This document shows positions 1 through 9,403 of a DNA stretch of 27,179 bases, one piece after another. The notes under the pieces were generated by a model. The model was not told the DNA's origin. It worked only from the letters and a program-made list of their open reading frames with translations, and made no database searches. Position numbers and translations under genes: made by a program. Where the stretch lies: the NCBI GenBank assembly GCA_001600875.1, contig BCLD01000026.1, forward strand, positions 97,086-124,264, written 5' to 3'. Source of the DNA: Solicoccozyma terricola (taxonomy: Eukaryota; Basidiomycota; Tremellomycetes; Filobasidiales; Piskurozymaceae). Numbering within the stretch: the stretch's first letter is position 1; each line of letters begins with the position of its first letter.

Positions 1-246
1 CAGCAGGTCAAGGCACACTGCATCAGGGGCCTGGGCGTGGTCGCTCTTGCCCAGTCAAAGTACTACGAGGCAAGAGCGAGGTTCGAGGAAGCGATCTCCC
101 TGTACGAGGCGGTCAGCGACCAGCAGGGCAAGGCAGAGTGCATCAGGGCCCTGGGCGAGGTCGCCCGTGTAGTCAGGAACGCAGATGCGGTAATGCAGCT
201 GCTCAAAGCCATCTATGGAGGTGACAATGAACATCTTAACGTCTGA
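1..246 (+). CDS. TPR-repeat protein, C-terminal fragment (5' end outside window)
   Basis: The frame is open from base 1 to a stop at 244-246, so the gene enters from the left. It reads two degenerate 40-residue tetratricopeptide units with the spacing of kinesin-light-chain-like TPRs: 'KAHCIRGLGVVALAQSKYYE' continues into ARARFEEAISLYEAVSDQQG, followed by KAECIRALGEVARV. Near-identical units of this kind form the C-terminal sensor arrays of fungal NB-ARC/NACHT NLR-like proteins, where they mediate ligand or protein binding; no nucleotide-binding domain is visible here, so that assignment is by analogy only. After GEVAR the consensus breaks down and the frame ends within 30 residues, so this may be a degraded last repeat. 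The family is fairly sure; whether the gene is functional is unknown. Confidence 0.6.
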   Translation, partial: QQVKAHCIRGLGVVALAQSKYYEARARFEEAISLYEAVSDQQGKAECIRALGEVARVVRNADAVMQLLKAIYGGDNEHLNV

Positions 247-714
247 TGAGCTTGATTACATAATCTTTCTGGCCGGGGCACTGGCTATCAAAAAAAGCGT
301 GTGTTTTCATGTGAGGCGCATTACATATGAAAACAGCTGTAAACCAAAAATCAAATGCAGTACCAAAACCGAGAAAATGAATGTAATACACTGTAATTCA
401 CTAAGAAAATTATGTATTCCGGCACGTAATACCTAACCCCTTCCCGTCCCCTCCCCTCCCCCTCCCCCCCCTCCCGATTTTTTGGTGCTGGCGTGCCCCA
501 TAACCCTTTACTCCCACCCCTCGAACCTTCTTCCTCCGAGCTTTGTGAACCATCCCACAAATTCGTTCTTCCCAATCAACCCCGTTCTATCCGGAAAATT
601 CACGCACAACTGTAGAAACGTTCTCTCAAGTATTTGGGCCATAGCAACCTATCTTCCGCGCGACGATTGTATCTGTTGGACGAAAATATACTAAAAGCCT
701 TCCATTAGGTCATA
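247..714. other. Gene-free stretch with a polypyrimidine tract
   Basis: No convincing coding sequence is seen. Positions about 434-486 form an almost pure C/T tract on the plus strand (runs of CCCC and CCCTCCCC ending in TTTTTT). The rest looks like unstructured intergenic DNA. Confidence 0.5.
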
Positions 715-1290
715 TTGTGGTCGTCCGTCGTGGTCGTGGTCCGTGGTCCGTGGCGCGGTCGTGGGTCGTGGGTTGTGGGTTGCCGTCATGGTCGTCCATC
801 ATCGGTCCTCGGTCGATCTTGGCTGTCGCCGTTGGTCGTTGGCGTTGGTCGTCGTCGTCGTCGTCGTCCGTCATGGGTCGAGGTCATGGGTCGTTGATCA
901 TGGGTCGTCCTCGGTCGAACTTTGTTGCCGTCGTTGGTCGTAGTGGTTGTTGTCATGGTCGTCGGTCCTCGGTCGGTCCAAGTCATCATCGTCGATCGTC
1001 GTCGATCGTCGTCGGTCGTCGTCGTCGATCGTCATCGTCAACCGTCCTGAACAACCTCCCTAGCGTCGCGTCATCCAGTCGACTTCCAGCACGTTTCGCC
1101 TTGGCTGACCACATTGCCGACTCCATTTTCCCCGTCCTCGTCGATGGTCGGTCGTGGGTCGTGGTTGTTGTCATGATCGTGCGTTCGTGGGGCGTGGGTC
1201 GAAGTCGTGAAGTCATCGTCGGTCGGTCATCATCGTGGTCGTGCTCGGTCGTCGTTCCGTCCGTTATCGTCCCTTCGTCGTGCTGACCAT
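715..1290. repeat. Low-complexity GTCGTC/GGTCGT-rich DNA, block 1
   Basis: The plus strand is dominated by irregular iterations of GGTCGT, GTCGTCGTC, CATCATC and GGTCGTGGGTCG. All frames translate into long runs of Arg/Ser/Val on the plus strand or Asp/Thr on the minus strand, so the open frames here are a consequence of composition rather than evidence of genes. A short less repetitive part (about 1045-1140) lies within it. Confidence 0.7.
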
Positions 1291-1799
1291 CCGCTAGACT
1301 AGACATTTTCGTGCTGACAACATGAAACCAACTCCAATCATTTACGGATCCAGGTTTATCCCCATCGTCTTCGCAAGAACTCATGCCGGATGGCCCGTCC
1401 ACGGACTACCCATCTGGAAGGTTATCTTGGCTTGTCGTTCTGGGTTGTTATGTCAGAGGTGCATGACTTGTGGATGAAAGACGGCGACGAGGCGGTGATG
1501 GTTGTTGTCCTCTTTCGCCGATGCTACTGCGCAAACGGACTTACTTCCCGTCCGATTCTCCCTTCGACTCCAATAGATGGCCAAACATCGTAACCAGTCA
1601 TGCACGTCCTCGTGAACAAGGGCACCATCAAACCAGCCTCCTTGTCGATGAACGCTGTCCCGTCGGGACCCGAGCAAAGGCCGTGATCGAGGGTGTATTG
1701 CGTCTCCAGTGAAAGAGTGCGTAGTCCATCACCGTGGTGCAGCCGTTCATTTAGCTGACGCTCGACTCAACGTGACGAGAACGAACCCCTACGTCTCAT
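1291..1799. other. Gene-free stretch between two low-complexity blocks
   Basis: I see no recognisable protein, RNA gene or repeat. The short open frames on both strands have no family features and lack credible splice partners. Confidence 0.4.
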
Positions 1800-2290
1800 C
1801 ATCATCATGTCGATATCAACCTCTCATCATCCCATCGTCTCGCACCACGGCTTGACCATCGCATCATCGCATCCTCGCATCCTCGCACCTCGAGAGCGGT
1901 ATCCTCCCATTTCATCTCCATCTCAGGATCACGTATCTCATCTCTCACCGCCTGGACAGCGAACCTTGGCTGTTGTCTCCGTCATTGTATTTGTCCCTTG
2001 GTCGTCGTCGGCGTTGTCATCGCCTCGTCGGTCATTCGTCGTCCTCGCTCTCGTTATCACCGTCGTCGTCATCGGTGCCATCCCCATCCTTATCCTGATC
2101 CTCCACGTCGGTCGTCGCCACCGTCCCAGTCCTCGTCCTCCGTCGTCGTCGTGCTCGTCGTCATCTCGGCATCGGCGTTATCGTCCGCATACTCGTCCTC
2201 GTCAATTTCCTTGGTCCTCGGACCTCGTTCGTTTTCGTCGGCGGTGTCATCGTCGTCGTCGGCGTCGTCCTCGCCTCGGTCGCTAACCCT
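1800..2290. repeat. Low-complexity CATCATC / CGTCGTC-rich DNA, block 2
   Basis: The left part is rich in CATCATC and CGCATCC, the right part in GTCGTCGTC and CCTCGTC. The minus strand translates as an Asp/Glu/Thr-rich chain in frame with the gene fragment at 2337-2890, so the repeat may form an acidic tail of that gene or may simply be open by composition. Confidence 0.65.
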
Positions 2291-2890
2291 AACCCATTGA
2301 AGTTGGTGAGGTCGACGGCTTTTCGAGATGAAGTCAGCTACGCGCCCAGGTAGAGGGACTAGGACGTACTTGTTAAATCCATGTAAAGGCGGCTCAGCGA
2401 GTAATTGCTGGCATCCTCGTGCAAACGATCCAGGACACCCTGATGCGCGGGATCCTTCATGTCTAGGGTCTCTCCCGTGATGGCGACCTTGAAGGAAATC
2501 TTGCAACCCGTAAGGTCGAATCCGCCCTCCGGCATTCCATGGACCCAATCCCTAGTATCGGGTCGTCAGTAAGTCTTGTCAGGCTTGTGTTCTTACTACA
2601 ACATAACGCGGTGCTTACCCGGAGTCAACGTCCCTCAACGCCAGTTTCCCACCCGTAGTGTTCATGTTGAAGAGAACATATTTGTCGTCGGGGGAGATGT
2701 CAACGACGACCTCAGGCGGGCCAATGGTGGCATCAATACTTCCGAGTATGTTTTTGACGACGAGCGTGTGGAGTTCCTTCGTGGTATTTTGCCACAAAGC
2801 CGTGAAGCTCTTGTTCAGGTAGCCCTGGGAGAGCGCAAAAATCTGGTCAAATTGCCCGGTCGTGGTGTTTGTGATCTTCGACGTCGCCAT
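2090..2890 (-). CDS. Unrecognised protein, N-terminal part in 2-3 exons
   Basis: The start codon at 2890 opens exon 1 (2619-2890, 'MATSKITNTTTGQFDQIFAL'), which ends in a donor GTAAGC. The acceptor TAG at 2552-2554 leads in frame to exon 2 (2370-2551), reading DWVHGMPEGGFDLTGCKISF and ending SLSRLYMDLT before a donor GTACGT. An exon 3 from 2337 would keep the frame and then run through an Asp/Glu-rich stretch to a stop at about 2090, but that intron would be only 32 nt, so exon 3 is doubtful. The alternation of hydrophobic and polar residues (VVVDISPDDKYVLFNMNTTG) suggests a beta-sandwich fold, but I do not recognise the family. It sits 80 nt downstream of a conserved tail (2973-3075), the same arrangement as at 8195-8350. 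Confidence 0.5.
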
Positions 2891-2972
2891 GATGTGGAAA
2901 GGCTCTGTGGCCGAATGAGCCTTGTGAATGAGGTTCTTGTGAATGAGATTTAGGAAATAAAGAACTTCCCTG

Positions 2973-3075
2973 CTAGCTGCGTTTTGCCACGGCCATTTTA
3001 TATTCGTCTAGCTGCCAATAACCAGCTGACATGAAATAGATAACGAATGTAACTTGGGGTACAGCGCACCTTTAC
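2973..3075 (-). CDS. Conserved C-terminal tail of an upstream gene (copy 1)
   Basis: This minus-strand segment reads VTFVIYFMSAGYWQLDEYKM then AVAKRS and a TAG stop at 2973-2975. It is clearly homologous in DNA and protein to 8250-8350, which reads VTFVIYFVPAGYRQLDEYKK and AVAKRN. Differences fall largely between related codons, so it was coding when the copies diverged. It is probably the last exon of a gene transcribed toward the gene starting at 2890; the rest of that gene is not recognisable upstream. A small deletion just before VTFV breaks the alignment with copy 2. Confidence 0.5.
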
Positions 3076-3089
3076 TAGGACCAGAATAG

Positions 3090-3876
3090 CCAATACACGT
3101 ATTTCCATACGGGCGTGACATCAGAAAACTATACCTGTACCTTACGCCCGAGGGTTAGGGTAAGGGTCAACAAAGGGCTGAAGAATATCGACCGCGTGCA
3201 TTCGTAATTCCGAGTCTGCTGACCTGCTACAAGGCGGAAGAAGTCGCTGCCACATGGCTTGATCCTCACAGATACGAAGCCATGGAGGCTTGTTTCTCCT
3301 CGTTGCAGCCGCTGATGGGGGTAGTGGTGGCGGTGGTGACGGTGGTGACGGTGGCGTCGATATGGGTAGTAGTGGAAGGAACGGGGAAGAGCGAGTTCGA
3401 CTCATTTAATCGCCTCACTTGTTTGTTTCCCCACTGACACTCGATGACAAATCCAGGTCGTTTGGGTATATCATATTCGTGCAGGAATACACTGGTGGCG
3501 ACTCCATCTGATCGCGGTGTGTGGTGGAGCAGTGATGGCGAGTCGATCAGGTTGACGCCACTTGCCCGGAAAGAGGATAAGCTCGGGTGGCAATTTCATT
3601 CCAGCCCGCTGGGGTCTTTATAACGGTGGCTGCACGGGTTACGATCCGTGGTTCGTGACAGGGGAAGTACCGTTACAGGATGCAAAGACGGCTTTGTCTA
3701 AGTTGCCATTGCCCGAGCTCGCCTCATGCGACAGCTTAAGCTCAATCCAGGAACGCAGTTGGCGTCATCCACATACGGTGTCAGGAATCCGCTGAAAGAT
3801 ATCCATCAAAGACATCATGAGGTATCAGGTGAGATTGTGAATCGGTACATAGGTTCCGTTGCAGGGAGACCCTTTC
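3090..3876. other. Gene-free stretch with a short GGTGGTGAC repeat
   Basis: Around 3310-3375 the plus strand carries imperfect GGTGGTGAC/GGTGGC repeats, which give a Pro/Ser-rich frame on the minus strand. The frames around 3560-3965 have no recognisable family. A telomere-like GGGTTAGGGTAAGGGT lies at about 3152-3167. Confidence 0.4.
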
Positions 3877-4197
3877 TGTTGTTCGACGAAGGTTGTAGGC
3901 AGGTGAAAGTATTGGATATGGGTGCTTGTTCAATACAACGACGATCTCTAGCTCGCTTACCCTGACTATATAGATGCAGGAGCGGCTTTAGAACAATAGA
4001 GAAATCGGTTACCCTTCTGCCTAAGTCAACAATAGTGTTGTTGACCTATAACAATGGAATGCACTTAGATCCATTGTTTCCCTGGCTCACTTCATTATGT
4101 CTCACACTAGTCCTTGAGACATTCGTGCTTCCAACCTTCTTTCCATCTTGAGTCATGTTGCCTATTGTTCTATGACCGGATGCGTCTCTATTCAACA
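3877..4197 (+). mobile_element. Family 2 LTR, copy A (internally deleted solo LTR)
   Basis: The element starts TGTTGTTCGACGAAGG and ends CTCTATTCAACA, i.e. TG...CA. A promoter-like CTATATAGATGCAGG lies near 3967. It matches copy C (24718-25300, opposite strand) at both ends but lacks about 250 bp of its middle: after ATAACAATGGAATG it jumps to sequence matching the 3' quarter. The flanks CTTTC (3872-3876) and CTTCC (4198-4202) agree at four of five bases, compatible with a decayed target duplication. Confidence 0.65.
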
Positions 4198-4389
4198 CTT
4201 CCGCCGTCCCATGCTTCTCCCGAAGGTTCCGAGATCCGCCGCCCAGGCATCGTCCTGGTTACGATGGCAACCATGGCGGTGGGTCGACAGGCCGAATCTA
4301 AAGGAAATATTTTGATTACAAGCCGCCATCCCTGCTTCCGTCACTCGTAAGCAGCTCTGACTGATATCAACGACCGGTGGCCCCACATC

Positions 4390-4770
4390 AGGGGGAGTCG
4401 CTCGGGGTTTTCAAATTAGCCAGGGAGCGAGAGGGCATGATCAGCGGTATGATGGGTACCTGAAAGAGCTCAGAGAGGATATGAAGGAGGAGAGGATGGA
4501 GGAGATGGACAATCTGAAGGCGGAGAGTGGAGATCTGAAGGAAAGATTCAGGAGGGCGTTGACCATGTGGGAAGGCATAGGACCAAGTGCAAGACAAGGA
4601 TTGAGGAGTTGGAAGCCAGGATACAGGAGCTCAAGAGCACGGAGGTGGCAGGGACGGCAAAGCTAAAGTCCAAGCTCAAGACCTTACAGGACAATACGGC
4701 CGTTGGGAAGAGACAGCTGCCAAAGGTTGATACCAATCTCCAGCAGCCAAAAGATCTTGTCCAAGAAGGC
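4390..4770 (+). pseudogene. Coiled-coil protein fragment with a probable frameshift
   Basis: One frame from about 4390 reads YLKELREDMKEERMEEMDNL, then KAESGDLKERFRRALTMWEG. Near 4575-4590 the helical character passes to another frame that reads TKCKTRIEELEARIQELKST and continues KLKSKLKTLQDN. Together they form a continuous heptad-rich alpha-helical coil, so a single-base indel or a lost intron between the frames is likely. No start codon, partner domain or end can be defined, and coiled coils are too generic to assign a function. Beyond 4770 the coil character is lost. Confidence 0.4.
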
Positions 4771-4799
4771 CAACCTCACCCATTACCCACCCTGTCCGC

Positions 4800-5738
4800 G
4801 GCCTTGCACCTGTGACACTTTCAAAGGTACCCCTCCCAAGCCACCTGTGAGATGTGCAAGTCACGCTGGCAAACATTCAGCCTCTCGAGGCCTAAGTGGC
4901 ATCATCCTCGATCTCGAACGAAGCGCTGTTGAGCGCTCACGGGGAGGCGTACTGTTGGGATGGTGAGGATAATATACTGTTGGGAAGGCGAGGAGCATGG
5001 AGGTGGTGCTGGCTTTGCATCCGTTGCGTGGACGATTGGAAGAGGCTGCGGGGCGCAACGAACAGTTCACGTTCTCGAGCGGTTGTGTTTCTTCGCGATA
5101 CCTTGGAAAATCGGCGGTATCAACGGCGTCATCGTCGGTCATGGCGAATACGTAGTTAGGTCCAGCGGCTTTACGATCAATTTCGGCTGCTCGTACCGTT
5201 GGGGCTAGAGCCATACTCCTCGCCAGCATGAACGACCACGTCCTTCGTCAGCATTCGTCACGCCGGATCCTCGCTTGGTACGCCAACAACTGCCGCCGAG
5301 TCCTTTCGCCAGCGTCGTCACCTCATCTCCGTCGTGCCGCCATCTCATCATTCAGTCACTCTTGAGAATAAAGCGACCGTCATCCCTGAAGTAGAAGTCC
5401 GGACTCTTTTTAGTGGAGCGGTTAAGCTTTCAACAGTCTCGGGCTCGCTCGCTACGACAACCACGGCTAGTGAGGCTTCGTTTCCCGCATCCGCTGCTGT
5501 CGATAGCTACGGCTACATTTCCCCACAAGCTACGATATCCTCCGTCTTCCTCGGGCGCTCGTACCGCGTGGACGTCGCTTGCTATGCCAGCTGCTTCCAT
5601 GGTCTCATCGAAAACTCGACTCGGATCTTATTACCGACCATTGAGGATACGTTAAGGGCAGCCTGGCCTCGCTGCGACCGTGATACGCACATCTTTGCTC
5701 ACACCGTTGCGCCCATCACTTATCTCGGGCATACCTGA
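4800..5738. other. Stretch without recognisable gene
   Basis: Open frames exist on both strands (for example 4861-5229 minus and 5334-5738 plus), but none has recognisable motifs or a convincing exon structure. Its position just upstream of the reverse transcriptase fragment makes decayed retroelement sequence possible, without direct support. Confidence 0.35.
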
Positions 5739-6452
5739 CCGAACGGATATACCCCACCTGATCCATGCTTCTTCCGTAGACTCCAGGATGGCCACATCAC
5801 ACTTGTGGTCCTCTATGTGGATGACATTGCAGTGGCAGGCTCTGACGACACTCAGGAGACCATAAAGCAGCTTGGCAAAACCTATGCTATCGAAGATAGA
5901 GGGACAATCGATGGTGGATCACTTTTGAGGATGCAAATCTCTCGTGATCGGGATGGACAGACGATCTTAATCAATCAACAACCCTACATTCAACAACTTG
6001 TGGAACGATTTGGGTTGAGCAACAGCGCTCCTCTACACACAAGCACACCGATGGAGAAGGGATTGCCACTCTCTACCCATGAAGGACAACCTAATTCTGC
6101 ACCTTACCTGGAACTCTTCGGTGCTCTCAATTATCTTTCGGTCAGCAGCAGGCCACACATCACATTTGCCTTGGGCGCATTAGGAAGGTTCAACTCGTGT
6201 CCCAGTGAGGAACACTGGCATTGCTTGAAACGAGTCCTCCGGCATGTTCAAGGTACAAAGACATTGTCGCTGGTGCTTGGCGGACAGACAGGGCCATCAT
6301 TGGCAGTCTTTTGCGACTCAGACTTTGCCAGTGATGTGGAAACAAGACGTTCAACTTCTGGCTACCTTACATATACCTTTGGAGCCCTGGTCAAGGGTAA
6401 ATTCACGATATCGATGGCGCCGGAGCTTGAATCTAAACTAGGGGCAAACTAA
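5739..6452 (+). pseudogene. Ty1/copia Pol fragment: reverse transcriptase C-terminal part and start of RNase H
   Basis: The frame follows a stop at 5736-5738 and reads PPDPCFFRRLQDGHITLVVL then YVDD, the catalytic Asp pair of copia reverse transcriptases (about 5815-5826). It continues through the usual connection region (PYIQQLVERFGL, ALNYLSVSSRPHITFALGAL) into the RNase H start, where FCDSDFASDVETRRSTSGYL carries the first catalytic Asp region. Then it departs from the family consensus (APELESKLGAN) and stops at 6450-6452. Gag, protease, integrase and the reverse transcriptase fingers are missing, so it cannot be autonomous. The matching RNase H end and 3' LTR lie at 8850-9364, separated by the gene block at 6547-8350. 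Confidence 0.85.
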
Positions 6453-6546
6453 TTTGATCAAATTGCATCTTTAACATAAAAAATTCCACCATTCATCATT
6501 TACTATAACATTTCATAATTAACAAAATGATCACCAGTAAGGGGAT

Positions 6547-8195
6547 TCATTCTCCCCTACCAAAGGCCTCCGCTGCATGAGCCTCACTGTTGTCGTTCCA
6601 TTTTCGCTGGTCTTCCTCGTTGGTTGTCGCCTTGTCCTGCTCTCGTTTCATCTCCCCTTCATGTTCGGCAGCTCTTACTTCCGCCTGCTTCTCATTTGTA
6701 ACAAGTTGATCGACCTGGCCCTGAAGGTCTGCGATGTGAGTAGCATAGTCCACGGGTTTCACAACGTCACCGGCGTGCTGCCGCTCATACGCATCCTTAT
6801 CCGCCGTGACCCGCATGTGCTCGTTCTGCGCGTCCACGACGTCCTGCTGGGCCCGGGTGAGGGCCGTTCCCGCCGCGGTTTCCCTTCCTCTGGCCTCTTC
6901 CGCTCGGGCCTTGGCTATGTTCTTGTTCACGACGTCTTCAACCCAGGGGACATTCCAAGGGTCGTCGTATATAAGGTTGCCGCCGAGCTGGGCGTCGAGG
7001 ACCCGTTGGACGGCCTGCTCTTGTTCGAATTCGGTCATAACGTCGTTGAATTTCCGGAACCTTTCTCTGACGCGCTCGCCGTTCTGCTCGAGGTACGCTT
7101 CTCTGACCTTGTCGACGACGGCATTGGCGGCGTTGGTGTGGACCGTGTCGAGGTCAACGTGGTCTACGCCGCCTTCTTGTCCAATGTCGGTGTTGATCTG
7201 CGTTTCGATCGCCTCTTCTATGACCCCCTGGAGGTCCGCGAGCCTGAAGGCGGTATCCTCCTGGGACAGCAGCGCGACGGCCGATGCCGCCTTCCCCACC
7301 CGCTTCTGGACAAGCTCGCTCGCATCGACCATGCTCTGGAACTGCTTCGCGAACTCCTCCTCCTTCGTTTCGTCCGCCTCCTTCAGCTTCTGCTTGGCCT
7401 TCTTGATGACCGAGAGAAGGAGAGGGATACCTCCACCGAAGATGGTGATTATCGTGGCGGCCTGTAGCCAGTCCGGCTTCGTGGTCCAGTCTTCCGCCGG
7501 CGGCTGTGGCGGCTCGGGGACCAGCTGCTTAGCTGTCACCGTCTGCGGCGGGTTCTTAGGGTCCGGGGGTCCCGTGGGTTGCCGGGTACCCGAGACATCG
7601 AACGGTTTTGGAATGCCGTTGGAATCGTACGTGACCGAGAAGACCAGGGAATAACTGAGCCCCGAATAATCAAAGACGACGTGACCCTGCGCATCGGTCG
7701 AATTGCCCACCCACAGCTCATCGATGAAAAGCCTGTTTTTATTTTTGCGAGATCTGTCAATTGTTCCGCCTCTTAAGTCTTCGGTGTTAGGAGTGCACAT
7801 ACCGGCTACTAAGCGTGTCCACTCGCATCTGTTTACTGGTTAGGTCCGCCGGCGCTTGAAAAGTGTAAAGTCCAGCCACTACGACAGAAATTTAGCAAAA
7901 AAATGTTTTAATATTCGCACGTTACGCGCAAACTTGGCTTATCCAGCCGGATGTCAAAATTAGGGCCCGGATCGGCACCCTGCAGGACCTTGTTGACGCT
8001 TTCGAGCGTGAGGCTGTAGCTGTTCTTGGACTGGACGTCCTCGACGGCCTGCTCGTCACCGGTCGCCACGGCGGTAGATAGCTGGCTGAGTATGGGCTTA
8101 CCGCTCATGAGATCGCTCACGAGACCGGCGGCGTTGTCAGCGGGCGGCGGGGCCGCGCTGCTTCCGCCGCCAGTGCTGGACGAAGTCGTGGCCAT
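6547..8195 (-). CDS. Two-exon hypothetical protein: beta-rich N-terminus, possible membrane helix, long helical C-terminus
   Basis: Start at 8195 (MATTSSSTGGGSSAAPPP). Exon 1 (7921-8195) ends at donor GTGCGA; exon 2 (6547-7753) begins after GACAG and keeps the frame, giving about 493 residues. Residues ~60-150 look beta-rich (SYSLTLESVNKVLQ, RLFIDELWVGN, HVVFDYSGLSYSLVFSVTYD). A Pro-rich linker follows, then a 20-residue hydrophobic segment (WLQAATIITIFGGGIPLLLS), then some 300 residues of charged helix rich in Glu, Ala, Gln and Lys, likely coiled coil (EEARGRETAAGTALTRAQQD). No catalytic motif is visible and I do not recognise the family. It is 55 nt downstream of the conserved tail at 8250-8350, the same arrangement as the gene starting at 2890. 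It looks intact, although it lies between two parts of a copia element. Alternative splice choices could change the junction. Confidence 0.6.
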
Positions 8196-8249
8196 TTGTG
8201 TGTGTGGGGAATTAGCAGTTGGGTACGGTTGAAAATTAGGTGGGTTATT

Positions 8250-8354
8250 GCGTTTTGCCACGGCCTTTTTATATTCGTCGAGTTGCCTATAACCAGCTGG
8301 CACGAAATAGATAACGAATGTAACCTCAGTGCTTGGCTGGAAGCGCAGCTTCAC
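8250..8354 (-). CDS. Conserved C-terminal tail of an upstream gene (copy 2)
   Basis: Reads LRFQPSTEVTFVIYFVPAGY and RQLDEYKKAVAKRN on the minus strand, homologous to 2973-3075. In this copy no stop follows AKRN, so the frame continues through the leader into the start codon at 8195. That may mean the stop was lost by a small indel, or that the tail is spliced differently. The rest of the upstream gene is not seen above 8354. Confidence 0.45.
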
Positions 8355-8399
8355 CGCGCATGCAACTTACATGTAACTGGGCCAGGATTTTGATCAGGT

Positions 8400-8840
8400 G
8401 ATGGTGGGCATTTTCCCAGAATCAACCTCGGGAGTTTGATTCACTGTATGTGCCATTGCATTCCAGTAGGTCGCCAGAGGTGGTTGGGGTACATCAATCA
8501 GATTGAATGAGGCTCCCGCATCCCAAATCCCACCCCACCAATCAACCCGCCAAACCGTGAGAGTGTTGTACCGTTAGCCGATGGCTTCAAACCACAATAA
8601 TGACTTAAAGCAATATGTCGTTCCTCTCGCCAGATTGACCACAGAGTCGAAGACACTTCCTCCTTCTTCAGCGCTACGTTCAGTTTCTAGCGGCATCAGT
8701 TCGATTTCAAGCCTTCCACCCGCCCAAGGCATATAGCGCCGGTAGACGCTTCGGTTGTTTCCGAGACACATGAGGCGGAGGAATGGGAAGGTAGAGGCGC
8801 GTGCCAAGCCCGTCGCCGGCCCTTGGTCGCTTCGCCGAAC
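8400..8840. other. Unassigned stretch upstream of the RNase H fragment
   Basis: No clear gene. A minus-strand frame (8574-8933) is open but has no recognisable features, and its right part overlaps the copia RNase H sequence on the other strand. The junction between inserted DNA and copia sequence lies somewhere here. Confidence 0.35.
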
Positions 8841-9166
8841 AGCGGAAGGGCTGTTGGAAGACACCGATGACCTACAAATGGGACTCAAGGACGGCGAGGC
8901 GGTCTCCATACTCAATGACAATGCAGGCGCCATCGCTCTTTCTAAGAACCCAGTCCATCACAATCGATCAAAGCATATCGGCCCTTCGCCATCACTTCCT
9001 ACGCGAGCAAGTGACTGAAGGCGTGGTCGACTTAGCTCACGTCCCATCAGTCGACAACCTCGCGGACCTGCTCACCAAACCTCTACCCAGGGACACATTC
9101 GACCGACTACGAGGACGTATTGGTCTGTCCCCACGGATGACGAGATCATTACGTTCTGAAGAGTGA
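8841..9166 (+). pseudogene. Ty1/copia Pol C-terminus (RNase H end), frameshifted
   Basis: The first frame reads LQMGLKDGEAVSILNDNAGA then IALSKNPVHHNRSKHI, the copia RNase H motif with N-D-N-x-G-A and HNRSKHI. About 8980-8984 the frame changes: the expected IRHHFLRE continues in the next frame as LRHHFLREQVTEGVVDLAHV, then the canonical end 'NLADLLTKPLPRDTFDRLRG' and a stop at 9164-9166. One extra C in GGCCC explains the shift. Translation ends 16 bp before the LTR, as in copia elements. This is most likely the other end of the element whose reverse transcriptase is at 5739-6452, but it could be a second copy. Confidence 0.85.
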
Positions 9167-9168
9167 TT

Positions 9169-9182
9169 AGAGCGAGTGGGAG
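9169..9182 (+). other. Polypurine tract of the copia element
   Basis: GAGCGAGTGGGAG lies directly before the LTR start TGTTGAAATAACC, the expected position of the plus-strand priming site. The order Pol stop, purine tract, LTR identifies family 1 as the LTR of this copia lineage. Confidence 0.7.
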
Positions 9183-9364
9183 TGTTGAAATAACCGTGTC
9201 GTTAGAGCGCTCTATCACTCCGGACAGTAGGACACTCCTCCGGACAATCGGACAATTGCCCGGAGGAACAATGGGAGGATGCAGGTATCGAGTTAACCAT
9301 CGTCCTCTAGCTGTCTCTTTGACTATAAAGATCCAGGGAATGTCGAGCCAGAGGTGTACTTTTG
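9183..9364 (+). mobile_element. Family 1 copia LTR, copy 1 (3' LTR, 3' end deleted)
   Basis: Begins TGTTGAAATAACCGTGTCG and matches copy 3 (23426-23633) closely up to ...GGTGTACTTTTG. The last 26 bases of the family are missing; from 9365 the sequence is that of the last visible intron of the kinase gene on the opposite strand. A TATA-like CTATAAAGATCC lies near 9324. The abrupt switch marks a deletion or rearrangement breakpoint. Confidence 0.85.
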
Positions 9365-9403
9365 CAACGTGCAGGTTCGGTATTTGCAAAAGGCTCAACT
9401 CAC

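Noticed and set aside
717..1402. Long open frames over the GTCGTC-rich block on both strands
   Set aside because: They translate to monotonous Arg/Ser/Val or Asp/Thr runs in every frame; openness follows from composition.
3142..3405. Pro/Ser-rich minus-strand frame
   Set aside because: Its Pro-rich part is the translation of a GGTGGTGAC microsatellite; there is no other evidence of a gene.
4861..5229. Minus-strand frame as a copia gag or integrase remnant
   Set aside because: There is no zinc knuckle, HHCC or DDE-type motif; its closeness to the reverse transcriptase is not enough.
6577..7654. Two long plus-strand frames opposite the two-exon gene
   Set aside because: They are shadows of the minus-strand coding sequence; the minus frame has coherent domains and fitting splice sites, the plus frames have none.
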